Source of the DNA: Edaphochlamys debaryana
Lineage: Eukaryota > Chlorophyta > Chlorophyceae > Chlamydomonadales
Assembly: GCA_016858145.1 (NCBI GenBank)
Contig: JAEHOE010000166.1
Location: forward strand, 124,001-188,000
Length of the DNA: 64,000 nucleotides
Reading direction: 5' to 3'
This document shows, piece after piece, positions 34,301 to 46,596 of this stretch (position 1 is the first letter of the stretch; each line of letters begins with the position of its first letter). Under the pieces are notes generated by a model that was not told the DNA's origin, searched no databases, and saw nothing but the letters and a program-made list of their open reading frames with translations. Position numbers and translations under genes: made by a program.

Positions 34301-37300
34301 TTGCCCAGCACCCGATCCGGCAGCAGCGACACACGGGGGTCCAACAGGACCTGGGGGGGAAGGGTTTGGCGGGAGGACGTGTTGCATGTGGAGATACAGG
34401 ACCGCCCGACAAAGTATGCAAAGGAGTGGAACGCTCTCTCTCTCGGCGCCCCTCCGTCCCCCAGACCTGCACCCTCACCTCCGCGTCCGCTGCGACCCTC
34501 TGCGGTGTAGCCAGAGTCACAACGGCCATCTCCGTGATACCCTCGAAGTCCATGTTGCCAGAGCTGTACGGCGGAACGGAGCCATGTGGAAAGGCGGAGC
34601 TTGCCGTAGACGTGGGCGCGGCCGAGCCGCGCGCGGGGCCGGCGTGGCTGCTGCCGCCCTGAGCCTCCTCGCCAGCAGACACAAGCAGTGGCCTCGCCGC
34701 AAAGGCGTCTGTGCATGTGCGGTTGGGATGAGCGAGGGCGGAAAGCCTTGAGCGCATCTCATCACAGCCAAGGGCTTGCTCTGGCAATTCGGCGCTCAAC
34801 GGGCGCGGTGCGTGGGCCTCCAGTGAAGCGCTAGCTCGCGTCCCAAACGAGGCTGCCTCTGCCCAGACACGCGCACGCGCGTACGCACCGCCATGGCGGG
34901 CAGATGGCGTTGAAGGCTGCTCCTCATCCCCGCCTGGGTCCACCGTGAGTGCGATGGCAGGTTCCTGGCTGCCGCCAGGAGTTGTGACGGATGTGGCTTT
35001 GCCGCTGCCCTGCCCGCTCGAGGCAGGCCAGCAGAGCACCTCCGTCTGTGCCCCTTCCGGGTTCCCTCCTCCGCCTTTGCCAGGGGCTCCTGCACCTGCC
35101 GCCGCCGCCCTCGCGCGCTGCCCCCGCCGGCGGTGCAGCATGACCGCCCACACCACCAGAGCGGCAAGGAGGAGGCCTGGGTGGGTTGGGGGGTGGCAGG
35201 GAGGGCATGCGGTGGCGTGTTGCGGCGGCGTGATGCCTGGGAGCACCGAGTCGGTGGGGAACTCGGCTGCCCGCCTGCATGACCATTTACTGCTCCAGTC
35301 CCAAAGCGTTCGCCCGCCTGGTCAGTCATTGGGTTGCAAACTCCTTAATGGTGGCGGCAGTCCCACGCACCTCCCACCACACCGCCCACAACCCCGCCGA
35401 TGATGGCGCCGCTGGAGCTGCCGCCGCCTTCCTCCGCCGGTGTGGAGGGCAGCGGGGGCGGAGGCACCTCGGAGCCGGCAACGGCTGTGTAGTTGGGCCA
35501 GACGTTGTAGCACCCCAGGTTACCCAGCCTTTGCAGGCACTCGACTGCGTGAGGGTGTTCACAGGGAAACAGAGTGTCCAGGGAGCGGGACAAACTACAA
35601 CCGTAATCACGCTTGACTCAAACGCATGACATCGACCATCAACTTACGTGAGAAGTAATCGTCGCAAACGTAGGTTGAGTTGATGAGGTGCTGTGGGGCA
35701 TGGGACAGGCCGACTGTAGGTGATACGGTAGGTTCCATCGGACACGAGTGCACAGATCAAGCTGCCGCACGGTTCCCAAGAGTGACTCACAACTGCGTAG
35801 CCCGTGGGTATCTGCTTCTGATCCTTTGACAGATCAGCGCCAAAGACCCCCAGATCGTCGTAAGCCCCGATCACGGGCCAGCACCAGTCCTCCGGCCGGG
35901 GCACGGGGGGCAGCGGCATGGGTCGGTTCACGAGGGGAAGGATAGTCATAGGCACGCAGCCGGGCTGGGGAAGCACGGTGCGGAAGCGCTGCTCTCCGGG
36001 GAGAGAGGGGGGCCGCGTAGCCGTCGCCATGGCCTGTGGTCACGGGCAGAGGTAGGGACAGAGTAATCTATCCGCTCTAAGCAACCAAATGCAGCACAGA
36101 GGCATGGAATTACCAGCATGCTTCAGGGAAGCGTGCCACCCTGCATCGCAAGGCTGCGCCCACTCACCCCTGCCTGCATGCTGGGCGGAAAGCACAGGCG
36201 TTGGACGAACCAGCAGCGCACGCAGATGGAGCGGCCTGCGGCGGGGAAAGTCCCGACACACGGCTCGGAAGGTGATATCCTGCTGATTGAATCGCAATCC
36301 TCGCTCAGCGGAGGCACCCCCGGACAGACGCGTTTAGGACCACCAACGGCCCCCGCCCCCCGGCCCCAAACTTGATCGGCCCCTCCCAAAGCCTCCCCGG
36401 TACGGTACCTCTGTCCCCAGGCGCGCAGGGAGCGAGGATGTCGCTCCCGGGCGCTAGCATCTGCATGGGCGGTTTGGGAGGGGCGGGGAGTCAACGGCAG
36501 AGAATGTGGACCGCGAAACCGGAGCCGACGGCACAGGCAACTGGGGCCCGGTCGTGCCTGGCATGGTAAGAGCCAGGCGCAAGGTGCAGAGCTTGGGACA
36601 TAACACTGGGCCCCCAAACTCCCAGACGTACTGGCAGCTCTCTGCGAGAGCGATGGACGAAGACGTCTTGCCATGTCACCGTGGCATTCGCCAGACGCAT
36701 CTGCAACCAGGTGAACCGATACCGTAGCGTGGTGAGGCAGGCGAGGGATCCATTCGGGCGCTATTTGTCTGTGGGCCCACCCGGGTTGTATCTCAATGCT
36801 CTTGACGTCTCAGTGTATTCTCTTCTCCCACAAACTCCACAACCTGAATGTACGCACCTTCCCGCTCACGTAGCCCGAGTCCCAGACCGGAAGGCGCCCA
36901 TCCTCACGCCGCACGCCCCGAAACGTGAGGTTGCGGCGGATCACCACGGGGGTATCTATGCCCGCCCAGTCCTCGTCGGTCCAAGCCACGTCGTTGGGCA
37001 TCACGATGTCATCGGCGCCGGCAGCGACGGCCAGCACGAGGTCTGTCGAGGGAGGGATGGCGCGGTAGGGATGGCGCGAAAGGGTACATGGGTACGTGGC
37101 GGGGGACCGAACCGGCAATCGCACGTTCCTCTGGTCTTATGCTTTCTGCTAGCTTTACATTGCAAACGTGGCAAGCTTCAGAATAACACCCAGTCCGCCC
37201 GGGGCCATGCGAAAGTAATAAGCGTGCGCGTTTTTATGGGTGCTGCGAGCACTGTAGTATGAAGTGAGCGCTGTGGACCCTCCGGAACGGGCCGCGCTGG

Positions 37301-37413
37301 CTGCCCACGAGAAAGCAATGCGTCAACCTGCCTCGGCCGGTCACCGCAACCACACTGTAGCCAGTAGCCAGTGTAGCGTACGTAGCAAGCACCACAGCTA
37401 CGCAGGACAGCAT
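31359..37413 (-). CDS. K2: receptor-like TKL protein kinase, paralogue of K1
   Basis: Start ATG at 37413. The signal peptide MLSCVAVVLATYATLATG ends at an AG|GCAGGT donor (37332). The ectodomain repeats the K1 order: DDIVMPNDVAWTDEDW and NLTFRGVRREDGRLPVWDSG near 37.0 kb, ANATVTWQDVFVHRS near 36.65, GSDILAPCAPG near 36.43, then CVRCWFVQRLC, EDWCWPVIGAY, TYVCDDYF and GCYNVWPNYT. The membrane helix GLLLAALVVWAVML is near 35.17 kb. Kinase motifs are VLGKGSFG (34.30 kb), VAVKLLHE (34.02), HRDLKPG (33.10), NVLVNLPQ (32.87), DFGLSRMR (32.65), PAYMAPELFD (32.48) and FSYGVLLWAMLSGQEPW (32.2). It ends with a Pro-rich tail. An insert of about 90 residues sits between the beta-3 lysine and helix C. All kinase motifs are intact. 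It is presumably a plasma-membrane sensor signalling to the cytoplasm, with unknown ligand. Confidence 0.8.
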
Positions 37414-37860
37414 GGTGCCGCGGTTGTTCAGGTGAGTCTGGGCGTGGTGACTGACTCTAGCGAAGCCGTCGAGACGCGGCATGCCTAGGACGGAGATCGA
37501 TTAGAGTGTTGTTCGTTTCATGTTACACTGTGTAGCTGCGAGGTTGCACCGGGCTCGTCACGGGGCCTTCTTGAGGTACGGCGGCCCGAGGTACTCGGCT
37601 CAACAGAGTCGACACGGCTGTAGTCAACATGAGCAGGTCTGCAGGTTCTGAAAACGCTGACATAGCATGAAGACAAATCTTCCTGCCCTGTCACAGCCCA
37701 AACGAGGTGCCCCACAAAACCAAATCATAGCATTACGGCGAATACACCAACACGTAACCCAGTGGTTCCCGTTAACCCCCCCACCACCACCCGGTTCGGC
37801 CCAGAATTGAAGATATGTCCCCAACTGCACACATTCGGGACGGCTCGCGTGCCGCACCTG
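37414..37860. other. Intergenic, upstream of K2
   Basis: It contains the presumed K2 promoter. The 3' flank of the pseudogene fragment begins at 37861. Nothing else was recognised. Confidence 0.45.
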
Positions 37861-38343
37861 CCGCCTGACCCGAGCTAGGCGCTGCTGCCCAAGCCCTCGC
37901 GGCCGCCACGCGCCCCCGCACCCTCCCCATGCTCCCCTCAACCGCGCCAAGCCGCCAACCGCCACCCACCACCAGCCCTCCACCAGCGCCGCCCACAGCT
38001 CCGGCAGGTGTCGGGACAGCGTCACGGTGTAATCGGGTCGCAGCAACGCCCCGGCAGCCGCAGGGCCGTACACCTCTGCAACTTCCGCCGCCAGCTCCGT
38101 ACGGAGCGCTGCGCCGTGCGCCTCTGCCACCGCCGCCAGCAGCTCCGGGCGGTCCGCCCACAGCCCCGTCGCCGCCAGCGCCGCCCTCAGCTCCCCCACG
38201 TGCGCCGCCAGGGCCGCCAGCAGTGCAGCGGGCGAGGGGGCGGCGGCCAGGGAGGGCGGCGACCTGAGTCCCAGCATGGAGCCCATCCCCGCCACCACCA
38301 CACGAGTGTCCAGGAGCGGGGAGGCACGGGCGCCGCACTCGGC
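37861..38343 (-). pseudogene. Broken last exon of a LOTUS-like/pseudo-exonuclease gene
   Basis: On the minus strand this matches the last exon of gene B, starting abruptly at AECGARASPLLDTRVVVAGM and running through GLWADRPELL and LSRHLPELWAALVEGWWW. An 8-bp tandem duplication (GCCGCCAA on the plus strand, near 37950-37965) after GWWWVAVG shifts the frame, and no upstream exons exist in the adjoining sequence. It is closer to gene B than to A or C (RTELAAEVAE and RPDY.VTLSRHLPE are shared only with B). It is a relic of a fourth family member or a broken duplication edge. Confidence 0.8.
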
Positions 38344-39668
38344 CAGGGGAGACATGCCAAGCTCGCTGGGGCGCGGGCTGACAACTATGAGCGGGGTTGC
38401 AGGGGGCATCCCGGGGGTAGCGGTTGCGAGGGACGCCAGCTCGTGGTGTTTGACCGCAGGCACTGGCGGTGGCGGCGAAAGCATTGGAGCGTGCGCTCGA
38501 CTCCCTCTCCAAACCGGTTCAGCTGGCCTTTGCCATTACCGCCCTCGGACGTCCTTTTGGCAGCGACTGGGCTTTGGAGCCCTCAATTGAGACGCTTCGT
38601 TACCACCGTTGTCAGCATCTGGCATCTAGAATACGTGCTATCTGGGCGATACCTGTCATCTGAGCGGCAGGCGGCACGAGGGGCGTGATGGACAAGGACA
38701 ATGCACCCGAGCCGTGGAGCTCGAAACTGGAAACGAACTGGGAGGGCGCAGGCAGCCGCCACGATGAAACTGCTACCCACCCGCTTCCTTGAGGACGAAC
38801 CGCAGTGCCCTCGGTGAACGGAGCGGGTCCCAGGGACGCCCCAGACAGGACCCCGGCGCACATCGGCCCAGCCGCAGGAGCCGCCATGACTGACCAGACT
38901 CGTGCCCCAAGAGGTGAGCTCCATGGACTAGCTTGGTCACAGTTTTCTAGCCGTCGTCTACCGGGTTGCAGGTCTAGTGCCATCTTGCGCCCCGACTAGC
39001 CGAGCGGGTGCAGCGGTGGGCTGGTGGCTAGGGCCGGTGGCTAGGGCCACAGCCCCAGCGTTGAGGCCACTGACCAGCTCTCCGCATGCAGCCGCCCTCG
39101 CTCTCCGGCTTATCACTGCTTGCGTTGTGCTGCCGGCTGTGCTGCCTCACCGTCCCAACCGGTGTCGCGTGTGAGGGTTCGGGTCCTTCGGGTGCCGTCG
39201 TCGGGGGGGGGCGGCAGGAGGCGTCGGTGGATCCCGTTAACGGCCGGCCGAGCCCAGCCGGCGCTTGCCTACATGTCGCGGCGACTAGCCTTCTTGAGCT
39301 ACATGTTCGACGCATGTCTGCTGTCCAGGAGGGCCCCGCGGCGAGCATGGCGCCAAAGAATGCCGAAGCCACCTGTGCTCAAAGACTAGTGTAGTCTGTC
39401 TGAGCGGAAGACAGTATTTTGCAGCGAGAACACTGAAAACCGTGCGGTGCTGACCATCGCACACTGCACCGATGCGCGCGATGGCTCGCATTGTCCCCAC
39501 ACGCTGACACGCTACAATGATACAGACCGCAACTCATTCATATTACTTATACCCACTCCAAACCACGACACGCGCGACATCCGTATCCCGACCAAACGCG
39601 TTCTGCGTATGGTTTGGCGATGCCACGATACGACTATGACCTTGTTTAGCTTGATTTAAACGAGCAAT
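38344..39668. other. Intergenic region upstream of gene C
   Basis: It includes the presumed gene C promoter. Small open frames on both strands lack domains and convincing starts. An in-frame TAA at 39657-39659 bounds the gene C start on the left. Confidence 0.5.
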
Positions 39669-42600
39669 ATGGACGGGGATGCGGGTGGGGGGCCGGCGGC
39701 GGACCAGGCCGTTCCCGCCCCCAGGGCCGCCCCTCTCCGGGCCCCCACGCCCAAGCAGCAGCTGCTGGCGCTCTTGAACGAGCGCTTCCCGCCCCTCGCC
39801 AAGATCGCACATGACAGCCCGCCGGACGTCGTGTCTGCGGCAGCCAAGCGGTGGACGGCGATCCTGCTTGCCGAGTCCCCACACCCCCACGAGAAGGATG
39901 CGGCCGCCCTAGAGCAAAGCCTGCGTCAGCTCATCAGCGCCCCTCTGCCGCTTGGTCTGGGGGAGCTGTTGCGGGAGGACGAGGCGGGCAGGGCCACCTT
40001 CGAGGTGACGGGGGAGCAGGTGAGGCGTAGCAGTTGGTGGACGGGAGCACGGGCAGGGCCCTTGGCTGCTAGGTCTTGCAGCACCAGCGGTTGCGGGTCG
40101 GCTGGGGCAACATGCTGGACACGTCGGCTCAGAGCTTTACAGTCTGCCACAATCTTCACGTACCATGCGCACCGATTGTAGGGAGGCGGGGGCCGCGGTA
40201 CCTTGAGAGGCTGTGCGTGCCGACTAACTATGTGCCGGTGTCGGTTGTCACGAGCCGCGGTTGCACAATGACCCTTCGTCGCCTTCATGTCGCTGCCACT
40301 GGGTCATGACTAACGACCTCTACCCTTCTTACCCTCACAGGGAGGCGGGAACGTGGTGGTTCGCCTGGCCTGCCCCCAGCTCCTGGCGCTAGCACAGGCC
40401 ATGGCGGCACCCCGCCTATGCCGCCCTGCCACCGCCACCCCTGCCGTCGGAGCCGCCGCCGCTGCTGCCGCCGCCGTCCCTGCCCCTAACCCTGCCGCCA
40501 CCACCCCAAAGGCCCCGGGGACGGAAGGCGATGCTGGTGGGGGCCCGGCAGAGGCGGCGGCGGACCAGGCCGTTCCCGCCCCCAGGGCCGCCCCTCTCCG
40601 GGCCCCCACGCCCAAGCAGCAGCTGCTGGTGCTCTTGAACGAGCGCTTCCCGGCCCTTGCCAAGATCGCACCTGACAGCCCGCCGGACGTCGTGTCTGCG
40701 GCAGCCAAGCGGTGGACGGCGATCCTGCTTGCCGAGTCCCCACACCCCCACGAGAAGGATGCGGCCGCCCTAGAGCAAAGCCTGCGCCAGCTCATCAGCG
40801 CCCCTCTGCCGCTTAGTCTGGGGGAGCTGTTGCGGGAGGACGAGGCGGGCAGGGCCACCTTCGACGTGACGGGGGAGCAGGTGAGGTGCGGAGCGGCGGA
40901 CTGAGGTCGGGAGGGCACAAACCTGCGGTCAAGCTGGGGGCAGGTGCGTGCGATGGCTGCCTCCGCCAGCTGGCACGGTATGGCTCGGGCAGCAAGTACC
41001 CCAGATGCCATTTCTTTAAGGACTGTGAAGCCTGCTACACCTTGTTGCAATACTGGCGGCATTCGGGGAGAGCTAGGGCCGCGGGTCTCACGGCCTTGTG
41101 GTGGGCGCTTGTGCCCGGATGGAAGAGACTCAAGGGGCCTAGGAGGTCCTCTTTCTGTGCCGCTGCCCCCGCCTCCAGCGGTTTGCGCAGCTAGCGTGGC
41201 GCTTGTCCAATTGCCCTTTGCATGGTATTACCCACCCTGTCTAAAGTCCTCCAAACGCCTTGCCTGGTTCTCTCCTCAACCTTGCAGGGATGCGGGGGCC
41301 AAGTGGTGCGCCTGGCCTGCCCCCAGCTCCTGGCGCTAGCACAGGCCATGGCGGCACCCCGCCCCGCCGCCACCAGTCCCACCGCCGGAGCTGCGGTCGC
41401 TGCTGCCGCCGCCGGCCCTGCCCCTGCCGCCGTTGGCCCTGCCCCTGCCGCCGCCGCCCCCAAGGCCCCCACGCCCAAGCAGCAGCTGCTGGCGCTCTTG
41501 AACGAGCGCTTCCCGGCCCTTGCCAAGATCGCACCTGACAGCCCGCCGGACGTCGTGTCTGCGGCAGCCAAGCGGTGGACGGCGATCCTGCTGGCCGAGG
41601 GCCCGCACCCCCACGAGAAGGATGCGGCCGCCCTAGAGCAAAGCCTGCGCCAGCTCATCAGCGCCCCTCTGCCGCTTAGTCTGGGGGAGCTGTTGCGGGA
41701 GGACGAGGCGGGCAGGGCCACCTTCGACGTGACGGGGGAGCAGGTGAGGTGCGGAGCGGCGGACTGAGGTCGGGAGGGCACAAACCTGCGGTCAAGCTGG
41801 GGGCAGCTCCGTAAGGCTGGCCGCCTGCGCCAGTTGGCACGGTATGGCTCGGGCAGCAAGTACCCCAGATGCCATTTCTTTAAGGACTGCGAAGCCTGCT
41901 ACAGCTTGATAAGTTCTGTCGGCAATCGGGGAGGCTGGGGCCACGGCGTCTCAGGTACCCGAATGCAAGAGACTCAAGGGGGACTAGGAGCTCCTTGTTA
42001 TGCTCCGCCTATCCCCGCCTCCAGCGGTCTGCTCAGCAGGCGTGGCGCTTGTGCCATTGCCCTCGCATGGTATTACCCACCCTGTCTAAAGTCCTCCAAA
42101 CGCCTTGCCTGGTTCTCTCCTCAACCTTGCAGGGATGCGGGGCCAAAATGGTGCGCCTGGCCTGCCCCCAGCTCCTGGCGCTAGCACAGGCCATGGCGGC
42201 ACCCAGCCCCGCCGCTACCGGCGGCACCTCAGCCGCCGGCTCCCAAGCCGCCGTCCGCAACGAGGCCGCCGCGCAGTGCTCATCGAACCCGTGGGTGACC
42301 ATCAACGCCCGTTTCCCGCCCGTGGCTCGGGTGAGCAGCCGGAGACCTCTGGTCCTTGCGTGCCTGGCTCTGCCACACTTAGAGGACCTGGCCACTCCAC
42401 CGGTGCCGTGCCGTTCCTTAACGTCCACATAAACAGCTCTCCTGTCGCGCCTCCGCTGTGACCTGCTGGCCCCCTGTGGCAGGTCAACCCAGATAGCCCG
42501 GCGGAAGTCGTGGCCGCAGCCGCCAAGCGACGGATGGTCACGGCTTTGGCAGAGGCGGGGCCGCCCTACGAGCTTCCTGAGCAGGGGTTGGCGTGCGCGG

Positions 42601-45600
42601 TGCTGGAACACCTGTACGGCGCTCGGCTGCCTCGGAGCGTCAGCGCGCTGGCTTCGGAGGCCCCGGGGGCGTTCCAGGTGGAGAGCGGGGTAAGCGCTTG
42701 CGATGCCGTCAGCGCCATCCTGTCGGGTCAGTTCAATCCTCGATTGTCTGCTTGCATGGCAGATAGACGGGAATGTACGGCATGCAACCTAAGCAACCTG
42801 ACATCTAGGCCAAGGGCGGAACTGACCATGGCCATCCCCCGTCGGCAGGATGCGGGACCCCTGATACGGCTAGTGAGCCCAGAGCTGGTGGAGGTGGCGA
42901 CGGCTATTGTGTCGCGCAGGCACTGGAAGTCAACGGACGAGGCGGCTTGCGGTGCCGGCGCTGCAGGCTCAGCAGAGGGGCGCGCAGGGCCGGTCCAACG
43001 CATGTCTAGTTCGGCCAAGTACGCTCTGGTATGGCCCATCCTCAACAAGCGCTTCCGCCCTGTCAAGAGAGTGGTAGGTTTGGGTGGATGGTTAAGGAAA
43101 GCACTACGCCAGCCCAGCCGTACCCTCACCAACCGTACCCTCCCCGCAGCTCCTCCCCGACGCCACACCCAATGCCGTGGCAGCGGCAGCCAAGCGGTGG
43201 ATGGCCATGCTCCTGGTGGGGTGGGGAGGCAACGACGGGGGAACGGGCGGGAAGGCACTGGGTCCCTGCACACGCAAATCTCTACCTTGGCCTCGCTCTC
43301 CACCCCCATAGTTCAAGGCCGTCCAGACCCTGCCCTACCACACGCTCCCGGCCTTGGTGCTCGAGGAGCGGCTGATGCAGCGTCTCCATGTCTGGACCCT
43401 GCCGGAGCCGGTGCGGATGCTGGCGAGCGCCGAGCCCGAGACGTTCGCCGTGTCCGGCATGGTGCGTACGGCATGTACGGCAGGGACGTCAGGGAGGCGG
43501 CCTCCTTCTGGAGCGTTCACGCTGGCCGGCGTTCTTTTGTTGCGGACACGACCGCGAGGCTTTCTGCAATTGTGCCGTACTCGCAGGACAACGGGGAGGC
43601 GCTAATTTCTCTCGCCTGCCCAAGGCTCCTGAGGATCGCTCAGCAGGACAGCGCTGCGGCTGGTGAGGCTGGTGAGCCGCATACGGCGGCCGCATCCGCT
43701 GGAGTACCGACTTCGGCTCTGCCGCCGACAAAGCAGGCAGGCATCAAGGTGCGCGCTCCTCTGCTGCGAGAGCGAGGCCGTTTCGGCGCTTGAGGGTGCA
43801 AGCTCATCAACACGACTTCCCCCGTCGCTCGCCAGGACTCGCTCCACAAGGGCGGACAGCCCGGGCCGGCGCCTGTGGCGGCACCTACGTCGGGGCTGGA
43901 CGGCCTGCGCGGGTCAACTGCTCGCTTGCGAGCCGGCATCGACTCGCGGTTTGGAACCAAGAGCCAGGTGGGTGGGTGGCGTCGGCATCGGTTAAGCTGT
44001 TTGCACACCCTTACACCTCGTTGAGTCGATGCCTGGCCATCAACCTCTCATACTTTCGCCGCCAACTGCCCAACCGCCGCCAACTACCCAACCGCCCAGG
44101 TCGCCATGAGAGAACCGGACGACGTCGTGGCGTCGGTCGCCAAGCGCTGGATGGTCAGTGTACGGTGCATATGAACCTTGACCCTTTGCTCAACCAAGCG
44201 GGGGTTCGTGACTTACTCCCTGCCCTTTCCTGTCCCTGTCCCTGCCCTGTCCCTGCCTAGGCCCTCGTCCTCACGGAGCAGCTCCCGCCCCACGAGCTGA
44301 GGGAGGTGGCCCTGGCACGAGCGGTGTCCCACCGGCTGGGGGGCACCCGGGCACTGCCCCGGAGCGTGGCGGCTCTCGCAGCGGAGGACCCCGCCACCTT
44401 CCGACTGTCGCTCCAGGTGCGTCTCGAGGAGCGGGACAGTCCGCAAGCTTGGCCCTATACCAAACACTGCCTTGGTAGCGCCGCTGCCGCTGCCGCTGCG
44501 GAGGGAGTAATGGAATTGTGTTCGACCTTATGCAACCGCCGACAGCCTTCAGGGCCCCTCCCCCACCTGGTGTCCTACGCCCAGTGCAGTGCGGTTGCTT
44601 GCCATGCCATGTCCGGTTCACGTCATGCCATGCCCTTTCGCACCATGCGTCGCCCCGTCCCACGCTTGCAGGCCAAGGGCGAGTGGGCGGTACGGCTGGT
44701 GTGCCCTCGTCTGATGGAGTTGGCCGCTGGGGCCTGGGCGGAGCACGCGTCTCAGGTGCCGGCAGCGGCCCTGGCGGGAGGGACCGAGGCGGCAGCAACC
44801 GGTCTGGCGGAAAGCAGCGGCAGCAGCAGCAGCAACGGCGGCGGCGGCGCTGGCGCAGCGGGCATGGGCCCCGGCCACAAGAAGCTGATGTGGCGTGAGC
44901 TCAACGGCCGCTTCCCGCCGGTCGCAGAGCTGAGCGCTCGGAGCCCACCGGTGAGCTCGAGGCGTGGGGCCATCCACGCCTTGCCTTGATCTGCCATGCT
45001 TGTGGCCCCCTCAGACCTCAACCTGACTGCTATCTCCTCCACCCTGCTTCCCACGCCCGCCCCGCCTCCTCGCACCGCAGGAGGCCGTGGTAGCGGGCGC
45101 CAAGCGGCGGCTGGCGGCTCTGCTTGCGGAGGCGCCCGCACCCCACGAGCTGAGCGTCGCAGAGTTGGAGCGGGCCCTGCCGCCGCTGCTGGGAGGGGCG
45201 GCGCTGACGACGACCGTGGCGGCACTGGCGACGGAGGGGGAGGCGGCGCGGGGTGCGTTCCGGCTCGCTAAGCTGGTGAGCGGTGCCTTGGCATGGGCAT
45301 CGGGGTTTTACTGCGATGCATCAGACAGTATGACGGCCCTACTTATGTTTTCTTGCCATACGTCCCTGTTGTGTGTGCATATCCGTCGCAGCCCAGCGGC
45401 GACGTGGTACGGCTGGTGTGCCCGGCGCTGCTGCGGCTGGCGGAGGGCCTGGGCCCGGAGGACGCAGCCGGCCCGGCGGCTGGCGGGAGCTCCAGCGCCG
45501 TCGCAGGTGCGACCCTGAACGGCGGCAGCACGGCGGCGGCCGGCTGGTCAATCCCCATGCCCATCCCGGTTCCCGTGCCCGTGCCGGTCCCCGAGCCCGG

Positions 45601-46596
45601 AAGTCGAGCGGACGCATGGGCCGCGGCGCTGGCGTCCCTAACCCTCGAGTCCGCACCGCTCCAAGCGGAGGCGTCGAGCCTGCCGTACGCTGCCGTACAG
45701 CACATCAGCGACCCCTGGTCGGCCGGATTCGCGGCCATGCTGCAGCACTGCCAGGCGTGCGCCCAGGTCGGCCTTGCCGTACAACCGCCGTACGGCCGGC
45801 CCGAGCTGGTGTCGCTGTACGTGCCGCCGACAGCCGACGGGGCGGCGGCAGCGGCGGTGTACCTGCTCGACTGCGCCGCGTGCGAGCAGCTGTACGGCGG
45901 GCGCGATCACGAGGCGGCCGTGGCAGCGATGGCGGCGCTGCTGGCGGGAGTACGGCAGATCCTGGAGAACGATGCGGTTGCGAAGATCGCGCACGGCGGC
46001 CGAAAGGTGCGTTCCAACACTTGATCTGGGGCCTGGCGGTCGTTTCCCGCTCAAACAATGTCACTCCGTGCTTTTGGCATGACTCCTTGCAGGTGGCTTT
46101 CCTGGAGGCGTTCTGCGGAGGCGGCGCCCGCGCCTCCCCGCTCCTGGACACCCGTGTGGTGGTGGCGGGGATGGGCTCCATGCTGGGACTCAGGCCGCCG
46201 CCCTCCCTGGCCGCCGCCCCCTCGCCCGCTGCGCTTCTGGCGGCCCTGGCGGCGCACGTGGGGGAGCTGAGGGCGGCGCTGGCGGCGACGGGGCTGTGGG
46301 CGGACCGCCCGGAGCTGCTGGACGCGCTGGTGGCGGCCCAACTGGCAGCGCTGCGGGATGAAGCCGTTACAGCAGCAGCCGCTGCGGCGGCTGTGCCGCA
46401 GGCGTTACAGCAACAGCAGGCGGCAGCGATGTCCCGACACCTGCCCGAGCTGTGGGCGGCGCTGGCGGAGGGCTGGTGGTGGTTTGTGGCGGGTGCAGTT
46501 GAGGGGAGCGTGGGGAGGGACCGAGTGGACGTGGAGGCTGAGGTCGGTGTCATGGCTGGGAGGGGCTTGTGCGCTGGCCCGCAGCGTCAGGGGTAG
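39669..46596 (+). CDS. Gene C: seven LOTUS-like modules plus pseudo RNase D-like domain
   Basis: Start ATG at 39669 with an in-frame stop 10 bp upstream. Sixteen exons were inferred: 39669-40019, 40341-40880, 41288-41743, 42133-42330, 42483-42689, 42849-43073, 43150-43215, 43312-43461, 43587-43748, 43836-43967, 44100-44153, 44261-44416, 44672-44950, 45081-45275, 45392-46006, 46093-46596 (about 1429 aa). All lengths are divisible by three. Modules 1-3 are nearly identical to one another (TPKQQLLALLNERFP, LLAE.PHPHEKDAAALEQSL, PLPLSLGELLREDEAG). Modules 4-7 match gene A modules 2-5 one to one. Linkers are Ala/Pro/Ser-rich, with a PVPVPVP run before the final domain. The C-terminal domain (about 1154-1429) has GLAVQPPYGRPELVSLY, VYLLDC, ILENDAVAKIAHGG and LLDTRVVVAGM, without the DEDD acids. 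It may act as a multivalent RNA-binding protein (inference), by analogy with LOTUS-repeat proteins such as MARF1. Confidence 0.7.
39690..42200 (+). repeat. Tandem internal duplication of one module with its intron in gene C
   Basis: Exons 1, 2 and 3 carry the same module, and the intron tails before exons 3 and 4 (about 41220-41287 and 42066-42132) are almost identical (TGTCTAAAGTCCTCCAAACG in both). Coding and intron sequence were therefore copied together, recently. The edges are approximate. Confidence 0.75.
44100..46596 (+). repeat. Inverted segmental duplicate, arm 2 (gene C 3' half)
   Basis: Exons 11-16 of gene C and intron pieces mirror 9440-11973 at high identity on the opposite strand, so the interval 15-39 kb is flanked by inverted relatives. 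Confidence 0.7.
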
